Shown: piece by piece, positions 21,919-26,611 of the stretch
Layout: each line of letters opens with the position of its first letter
Position numbering within the stretch: position 1 is the stretch's first letter
Origin: Bacteroides sp. UBA939
GTDB taxonomy: Bacteria > Bacteroidota > Bacteroidia > Bacteroidales > Bacteroidaceae
Direction of reading: 5' to 3'
DNA length: 26,611 bases
NCBI RefSeq assembly: GCF_002293435.1
Contig: NZ_DBDF01000089.1
Location: 1-26,611 of the forward strand
Notes under the pieces: generated by a model
The model's database searches: none
What the model was told of the DNA's origin: nothing
Seen by the model: only the letters and a program-made list of their open reading frames with translations
Program-made: the position numbers and the translations under genes

Positions 21919-23307
21919 ATGACTCAATCACCCCCCAAAACACCTAAAGGCTTCACGAAAGCATTTTGGGTAAGCAACACAGTCGAATTGTTTGAACGCA
22001 TGGCATACTATGCCGTCTTCATTGTTCTAACGATTTATCTCTCTTCTATTTTAGGCTTCAGCGACATTGAAGCAAGTATGATTTCCGGCCTATTCTCGGG
22101 CGGCCTCTATCTGTTACCCATCTTTACGGGGGCGTATGCCGATAAGATAGGTTTCCGCAAGTCAATGATTGTAGCCTTCTCCCTTTTATCCGTCGGATAC
22201 CTGGGATTGGGAGTGCTTCCCACTCTGTTGGAAGCCGCCGGCTTGGTAGAATATGGCAAGACAACCCACTTTAGCGGACTGCCGGATAGTGATACGCGCT
22301 GGATGATTGTTCCCGTACTGTTCGTTATTATGGTAGGCGGTTCGTTTATCAAATCCATTATATCCGCATCGGTGGCAAAAGAAACCACCGAAGCAACGCG
22401 CGCACGCGGGTACTCCATTTTTTATATGATGGTGAACATCGGTGCATTCACCGGAAAGACGGTGATTGACCCGCTACGCAACGTCATTGGCGAACAAGCA
22501 TATATCTATATCAACTACTTCTCAGGAGCCATGACAGTATTGGCACTGCTTTCCGTTATCCTGCTCTATAAATCAACCCACACGGCAGGACAAGGAAAAA
22601 GTATGCAGGAAATCAGTGAAGGCTTCATGCGCATTGTCACCAATTGGCGCTTATTGGTTTTGATTCTGATTGTGACAGGTTTCTGGATGGTACAGCAACA
22701 ATTATACGCCACAATGCCCAAATATGTAATCCGTATGGCAGGCGAAACGGCTAAACCGGGCTGGATAGCCAATGTAAATCCGTTTGTAGTGGTGTGTTGC
22801 GTTAGTTTCGTAACGCGACTGATGGCAAAACGTTCTGCCATTACATCCATGAACATCGGCATGTTTCTCATACCGCTTTCGGCCACACTGATGGCTTTCG
22901 GCAATCTGCTTGGCAACGATGTTATAAGCGGAATGAGCAATATCACCCTGATGATGATAGCAGGTATCGTAATACAGGCATTGGCAGAATGTTTTATTTC
23001 ACCCCGCTACCTGGAATACTTCTCCCTTCAAGCTCCCAAAGGCGAAGAAGGCATGTATCTCGGTTTCAGCCACCTGCATTCCTTCCTCTCTTCTATTTTC
23101 GGTTTCGCAAGCGCCGGACTATTGTTGACAAAATACTGCCCTGACCCCGCACTGTTTGACTCCCGTGAAGCATGGGAAGCCGCCAGCGTCAATGCACACT
23201 ATATATGGTATTACTTTGCTGCTATCGGATTGATATCCGCTTTTGCTTTGCTGGTTTTTGCTAAAATCACTGGATTCATCGACAAAAAGAAAAAAGCCAA
23301 GGTCTGA
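21919..23307 (+). CDS. POT/PTR-family MFS transporter (probable peptide:H+ symporter)
   Basis: A 462-residue inner-membrane protein with about twelve helices. The N-terminal helix has the POT signature ExxER with paired tyrosines: Glu23, Glu26, Arg27, Tyr30, Tyr31 (VELFERMAYYAVFIV). In POT proteins this motif takes part in proton coupling, so import of di- or tripeptides driven by H+ is the best guess. The loop GAYADKIGFRKSM is the MFS loop between helices 2 and 3. Other MFS substrates cannot be excluded. It is a single gene with its own strong promoter and a strong terminator. Confidence 0.85.
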   Translation: MTQSPPKTPKGFTKAFWVSNTVELFERMAYYAVFIVLTIYLSSILGFSDIEASMISGLFSGGLYLLPIFTGAYADKIGFRKSMIVAFSLLSVGYLGLGVLPTLLEAAGLVEYGKTTHFSGLPDSDTRWMIVPVLFVIMVGGSFIKSIISASVAKETTEATRARGYSIFYMMVNIGAFTGKTVIDPLRNVIGEQAYIYINYFSGAMTVLALLSVILLYKSTHTAGQGKSMQEISEGFMRIVTNWRLLVLILIVTGFWMVQQQLYATMPKYVIRMAGETAKPGWIANVNPFVVVCCVSFVTRLMAKRSAITSMNIGMFLIPLSATLMAFGNLLGNDVISGMSNITLMMIAGIVIQALAECFISPRYLEYFSLQAPKGEEGMYLGFSHLHSFLSSIFGFASAGLLLTKYCPDPALFDSREAWEAASVNAHYIWYYFAAIGLISAFALLVFAKITGFIDKKKKAKV

Positions 23308-23324
23308 ATATCTTATTTTTTATG

Positions 23325-23332
23325 TATATTTG
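23325..23332 (+). promoter_or_regulatory. Candidate -7 element for the MBL-fold hydrolase gene
   Basis: TATATTTG matches TAnnTTTG; no -33 TTTG is found. Its last base is the first base of the transporter terminator stem, so start and stop signals overlap. Confidence 0.4.
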
Positions 23333-23366
23333 CCGTCACTTTGCTATCAAAGTGACGGCTTTTTTT
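23332..23366 (+). terminator. Terminator of the POT transporter gene
   Basis: A perfect 12-bp stem (GCCGTCACTTTG / CAAAGTGACGGC) with a 4-base loop is followed by seven T. It lies 24 bases after the stop codon. Confidence 0.95.
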
Positions 23367-23382
23367 AATTAAAGAGAACAGA

Positions 23383-24186
23383 ATGAAAGTAAAATTTATA
23401 AGCCTTGCAAGCGGAAGCAGCGGCAACTGTTATTATATAGGCACTGAAAAATACGGAATACTTATTGATGCCGGTATCGCGGCACGTACCATTAAGAAGT
23501 CGCTGAAAGATGTGGGCATTGGTATGGAAACTATACGTGCGGTGTTTGTTACCCACGACCATGCCGACCATATTAAAGCGGTGGGCGGACTGGGAGAAAA
23601 ACTGCATATCCCTATTTATTCAACCGCTCTTATTCACGAAGGAATCAACAAAAGTTATTGCATGACGGAGAAACTCTATTCATCCGTTCGCTACCTTGAA
23701 AAAGAACAACCCATGCAATTGGAAGACTTCCGTATCGAGTCGTTCGAAGTACCCCACGACGGTACGGACAATGTAGGTTATTGCATTGAAATTGACGGGA
23801 AAGTATTCTCGTTCCTTACCGACTTGGGTGAAATCACTCCTACCGCAGCAAGATTCATCCGCAAGGCCAACTACCTGATACTGGAAGCCAACTATGATGA
23901 TGAAATGTTGCGCATGGGTACATATCCGCCATATCTGAAAGAACGTATTACAGGACGTACCGGTCACATGAGCAACCTTGCAACGGCCGAATTCTTAGCG
24001 GAAAACATGAGGGAAGACTTGAAATACGTCTGGCTTTGCCATTTGAGTAAAGACAACAACCATCCGGAGCTTGCTTACAAGACGGTTGAATGGAAATTAA
24101 GAAGCACAGGAATCATAGTAGGCAAAGACGTACAACTCTGCGCATTGAAGCGGAATTCACCTTCCGAACTATACGTGTTTGAGTAA
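23383..24186 (+). CDS. MBL-fold metallohydrolase, YycJ/WalJ type
   Basis: A 267-residue cytoplasmic hydrolase. The start (FISLASGSSGNCYYIG) and the metal-binding motif HDHADH (His58, His60, Asp62, His63) identify the metallo-beta-lactamase fold of the YycJ/WalJ group. Further metal ligands fit HDG (about 126-128), TDLG (about 146-149) and a late histidine in WLCHLSKDNNHPELA. Relatives have been described as nucleases acting on DNA, so a role in DNA repair or metabolism is plausible, but not shown here. The 3' end overlaps the converging gene by 18 bases. Confidence 0.9.
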   Translation: MKVKFISLASGSSGNCYYIGTEKYGILIDAGIAARTIKKSLKDVGIGMETIRAVFVTHDHADHIKAVGGLGEKLHIPIYSTALIHEGINKSYCMTEKLYSSVRYLEKEQPMQLEDFRIESFEVPHDGTDNVGYCIEIDGKVFSFLTDLGEITPTAARFIRKANYLILEANYDDEMLRMGTYPPYLKERITGRTGHMSNLATAEFLAENMREDLKYVWLCHLSKDNNHPELAYKTVEWKLRSTGIIVGKDVQLCALKRNSPSELYVFE

Positions 24187-24876
24187 CAGGTAGTAATACA
24201 CCGCTATGTCCGGATAGGCATAATATACGGTGGAAGAGCTTGCCATAAAGTCCGTATGAAAGAATGCTTTCCTGCTCTTTCCGCGAATCTCCCCATAACT
24301 GCCTTTGAACGATACGTTATAAGCCGTAGCGCAAAAGCGCACCTGCTCTGCGGCAGTATCCTTTGCCAATTGCGGGCAGCGGCGATACAATAGTTTCACG
24401 AACAGCGACAAGTATATGCATTGCCACTGTACATCGTCCAATCGGCGTATCCGCGCACGGCGCGCCTCCATGCTGTCCGACAGGTCGAAATAAATCCCGT
24501 AGTAGTGCCTCCACTCCGTTTGCATCCACTCCCGCTCCACCTCTTCGGCAAAGGAAGGTTTCATCTGAAAGCGTCCGATGGAGAAGTTTGCCATACGCGT
24601 GCCTCCTTGCACATAGAGCGCTTTGATGGCTGCCGTCTCCATAATGTTCTGCAGAGCGGAGTAACGTATTTGTTCGGGGAAAACTACCGCCACCGCCAAG
24701 TCGGCAGGAACTGAAAACGCATTAAAGATAACATTCCACACCTGCCGCTGTTTCTCCACATAACGTTCGGCAGACGTCCAGTTGTTCTTGAATATCTGCT
24801 TGAAATCCCGGGGTTCGGTGTGCCCCCCGAAGGAGCACACCCACACCAGCATAGTTGTTATAACTTGTAGATACAT
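24169..24876 (-). CDS. Exported protein of unknown function, possibly lysozyme-like
   Basis: A 235-residue protein with a short hydrophobic N-terminus (residues 1-20) that could be a signal peptide. I do not recognise a family with confidence. One stretch, VVFPEQIRYSALQNIMETAAIKALYVQGG followed by FSIGRFQMKPSFAEEVE, weakly resembles the glutamate and GxxQ/KPSFA parts of lytic transglycosylases; if right, Glu in FPEQ would be catalytic. The C-terminal part is rich in Tyr and has FKGSYGEI and a helical end. It overlaps the upstream 557-residue gene by 19 bases, so the two are translated together and probably work together. It also overlaps the converging hydrolase gene by 18 bases. Confidence 0.6.
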   Translation of the reverse strand: MYLQVITTMLVWVCSFGGHTEPRDFKQIFKNNWTSAERYVEKQRQVWNVIFNAFSVPADLAVAVVFPEQIRYSALQNIMETAAIKALYVQGGTRMANFSIGRFQMKPSFAEEVEREWMQTEWRHYYGIYFDLSDSMEARRARIRRLDDVQWQCIYLSLFVKLLYRRCPQLAKDTAAEQVRFCATAYNVSFKGSYGEIRGKSRKAFFHTDFMASSSTVYYAYPDIAVYYYLLLKHV

Positions 24877-26531
24877 TTTTTAATACTGTTATCCTGCATG
24901 ATAACCCATTCTAATTTACGGTCTGATTCCTGGAATGCCAAGGGATAGAAAGACGTACCGTCCTGCAAGGTAAGCGAACCATCGCGCGCATAAGTCACAT
25001 TGCGACTTCCGGATTCCGAAGTCCATGTTTTGTACGTAGGAGGCGTACGGGGCGTACGGGGCTGCAACTGCGTGTTCACTTCCTTTTCCGTCACTACCCG
25101 GCGTTGTCCGTTCTCATATACGTAATATTCATTTGTTTCGGTATTACGAATCAGGATATTGCTATTAGCGAGGAAGTCCGTTACCGAAGAAGCAAAACCG
25201 CTTTCGGGGGAACACAGGTATTCGTTCTCTTTCATCTCCAGAAGCGTCTCCATCTGTACAGGCAGCACGTCGGGTTGCGGAAAGTCGCTGTAGGCCTGGT
25301 GAAGGATATCGGTAAAGTTCGTCACCAGATTGTAGGGCGCCCGGTTCACGGCACAGGCCGGAATCATTTCCTCCTTCGCCATCTCCCTGAACAAGTTCTC
25401 CATTTCGGGCAACATAGCTTTCGTTCCGTCCAATTGCGTTTGAAGACTGTTTCGCCACAGTTTAGCAGCGCGTGTACGGTAGTTCTTCATCAATTCGTCG
25501 GCTTGCGCATAGAGTTTGTCTATCTCTTTACGATCGTCGGTGACAAATATCTGCCCGTATATATTCTTCAAGTTCTTTTCATATTCACGGGCTATCTCTT
25601 CGCAATCAACAACAACACCTTTATTCTTCTCCAGCAACTGCTGCCTTCTCTTATTGAATTTCAGCAGCTGTTGGTTCAGCTTCATATACTGTTCATTGAT
25701 GGCATTCACTTTCTCAAGGCCTTTCCTGCTCTCCACTGCCATTGAAAGCATATCACTCATGATATCGGGATTCTCCGCCATAAACTCCATCATTTCATCT
25801 TCAGTCAGTTCCCTGCCTTTTTCTTTCTGCGCCTTTTCTATTTTGGCCATTGTAGCTGTCAGCTTACCCATTCCGGTGTTACTCAGAATGGCATTGGTTG
25901 CCTTTTCCTCCAACCGCTTCCTTTCCGCCTCGGGCAGATTCGGGTCTTCCATACGTTTCATTTCTTCTACGGTAAGCCCCATTAAACCGGATACTTCCTG
26001 ATACATCTTTTCACGATAAACGAGCATGTCTTCATCCGAACAGGTGTTTTGTTCATCCAGTTCCGATACACGCATGTCTACGGCCACAATCTTGCGATAG
26101 TAACTCTCGCGGGCCGACTCCGTAGGGAATACCAGCTCATTGACAGAAGGCAGTGCAGGCAGTTCGTCCAACAAGGCTTGTACGGTCGACGCTTTACTGG
26201 GTTGTATCATTTCGTCCCAGGATGAAGTCGCCATGCGTCGTTTCGGAATCTTGTCCACAGGAGTGGGAGTGGCATTATTCGTTCCCATCTCTGCCTCTTC
26301 TCCTACATCCGGTATTCCTAATCTATCCGATAGCTTCTTCCGGATGTTCGATTCTCTTTCCGATTCCTTTTCCGATTCTTTCTCAGACTCTTTCTCGGAT
26401 TCTTCCGTTCCCAACACTGCATTTTCTACTTTCTGTTTCAGTTTCTTCAGGAAACCCTGACCGTAAACAGTAACCGGCATAAAAGCGCCGAACGCAAAAC
26501 ATACCAAAATGAGTAAAACATTCTTTTTCAT
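24858..26531 (-). CDS. Large exported coiled-coil protein of unknown function
   Basis: A 557-residue exported protein; residues 1-24 form a signal peptide (ends VTVYG, then QGFLKKLKQKVENAV). Right after comes a low-complexity charged segment made of ESEK repeats (residues 44-61, bases 26349-26405). The middle (about 130-390) is rich in Glu, Lys and Leu with long heptad-like helices and is probably coiled coil. The last ~60 residues (TWTSESGSRNVTYARDGSLTLQDGTSFYPLAFQ to the end) look like short beta strands. I do not recognise the family. It is the first gene of a two-gene unit with the 235-residue exported protein. An inverted-repeat element begins 10 bases upstream of the ATG. Confidence 0.65.
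   Translation of the reverse strand: MKKNVLLILVCFAFGAFMPVTVYGQGFLKKLKQKVENAVLGTEESEKESEKESEKESERESNIRKKLSDRLGIPDVGEEAEMGTNNATPTPVDKIPKRRMATSSWDEMIQPSKASTVQALLDELPALPSVNELVFPTESARESYYRKIVAVDMRVSELDEQNTCSDEDMLVYREKMYQEVSGLMGLTVEEMKRMEDPNLPEAERKRLEEKATNAILSNTGMGKLTATMAKIEKAQKEKGRELTEDEMMEFMAENPDIMSDMLSMAVESRKGLEKVNAINEQYMKLNQQLLKFNKRRQQLLEKNKGVVVDCEEIAREYEKNLKNIYGQIFVTDDRKEIDKLYAQADELMKNYRTRAAKLWRNSLQTQLDGTKAMLPEMENLFREMAKEEMIPACAVNRAPYNLVTNFTDILHQAYSDFPQPDVLPVQMETLLEMKENEYLCSPESGFASSVTDFLANSNILIRNTETNEYYVYENGQRRVVTEKEVNTQLQPRTPRTPPTYKTWTSESGSRNVTYARDGSLTLQDGTSFYPLAFQESDRKLEWVIMQDNSIKKCIYKL
26349..26405. repeat. 12-bp coding repeat (ESEK units)
   Basis: Imperfect 12-base units encode Glu-Ser-Glu-Lys three times, then Glu-Ser-Glu-Arg-Glu-Ser, within the exported coiled-coil protein. 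The 12-base period keeps the frame, so copy number could vary between strains without breaking the gene. Confidence 0.8.
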
Positions 26532-26541
26532 ATTCGTATTA

Positions 26542-26611
26542 TTTATTTAAGTTTCGCATGTTACTGGTAGTATCATGTTACTGGTAGTATCTCTATTCTC
26601 CTCCTCCTGGG
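26542..26611. mobile_element. Inverted-repeat element (copy 2), cut by the window edge
   Basis: The sequence TTTATTTAAGTTTCGCA at 26542 is identical to the left end of the element at 17763, and the segment TATCTCTATTCTCCTCCTCC near the edge also matches it. Between them a 17-bp unit, CATGTTACTGGTAGTAT, is duplicated in tandem (26557-26573 and 26574-26590). The central hairpin is only half present before the window ends. It lies 10 bases upstream of a minus-strand ATG, in the same orientation to the gene as copy 1. Confidence 0.6.

Overview
The window looks like chromosomal DNA from a Bacteroides-type organism (phylum Bacteroidota). Pointers are the recurring upstream motif TAnnTTTG (the Bacteroidales -7 element, twice with TTTG exactly 20 bases further upstream), the near absence of Shine-Dalgarno sequences, and families typical of the phylum: LruC-domain lipoprotein, DUF4252, DUF3078, and an RseC-Rnf cluster. 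I see no rRNA, tRNA, integrase, phage genes or CRISPR. Everything is called by reading the sequence and translations, without database searches.

Left part (1-6431). Two glycosyltransferases converge: a soluble GT2 on + and a membrane GT2 with QRRRW motif on -. The second lies behind an LruC lipoprotein gene, and the junction is a 15-bp tandem repeat that starts at the lipoprotein stop codon. Next is a leftward operon: DUF4252 protein, ECF sigma factor, single-pass anti-sigma-like protein, second DUF4252 protein, closed by a good terminator. It is probably a self-contained envelope-signalling unit.

Middle (6536-12294). An EamA transporter converges tail to tail with a YefM-YoeB toxin-antitoxin operon whose toxin stops at residue 81, before the catalytic His/Tyr end of YoeB. 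A ROK regulator and ispE follow on +. Then comes an AT-rich two-gene unit on -, a HATPase protein plus a STAS-like (DUF4325) protein, likely acquired horizontally. A ~600-base gene-free stretch holds 22-bp repeats and several hairpins.

Right-middle (12295-19650). galE, then a complete Rnf ion-translocating ferredoxin:NAD oxidoreductase operon read leftward as rseC-rnfB-rnfC-rnfD-rnfG-rnfE-rnfA, with promoter before rseC and terminator after rnfA. A ~170-bp inverted-repeat element with a central hairpin sits between rnfB and rnfC; the start of a second copy lies at the right window edge, again just upstream of a start codon.

Right part (19652-26611). A DUF3078 outer-membrane-type protein, a gene-free stretch with a second 22-bp repeat array, a POT-family transporter with a textbook promoter and terminator, a YycJ/WalJ-type metallo-beta-lactamase-fold hydrolase, and two overlapping leftward genes for exported proteins of unknown function.

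The best candidates for something undescribed are the shared 22-bp palindromic repeat arrays, the element copied upstream of rnfC and of the 557-residue protein gene, and the STAS-like/HATPase pair.
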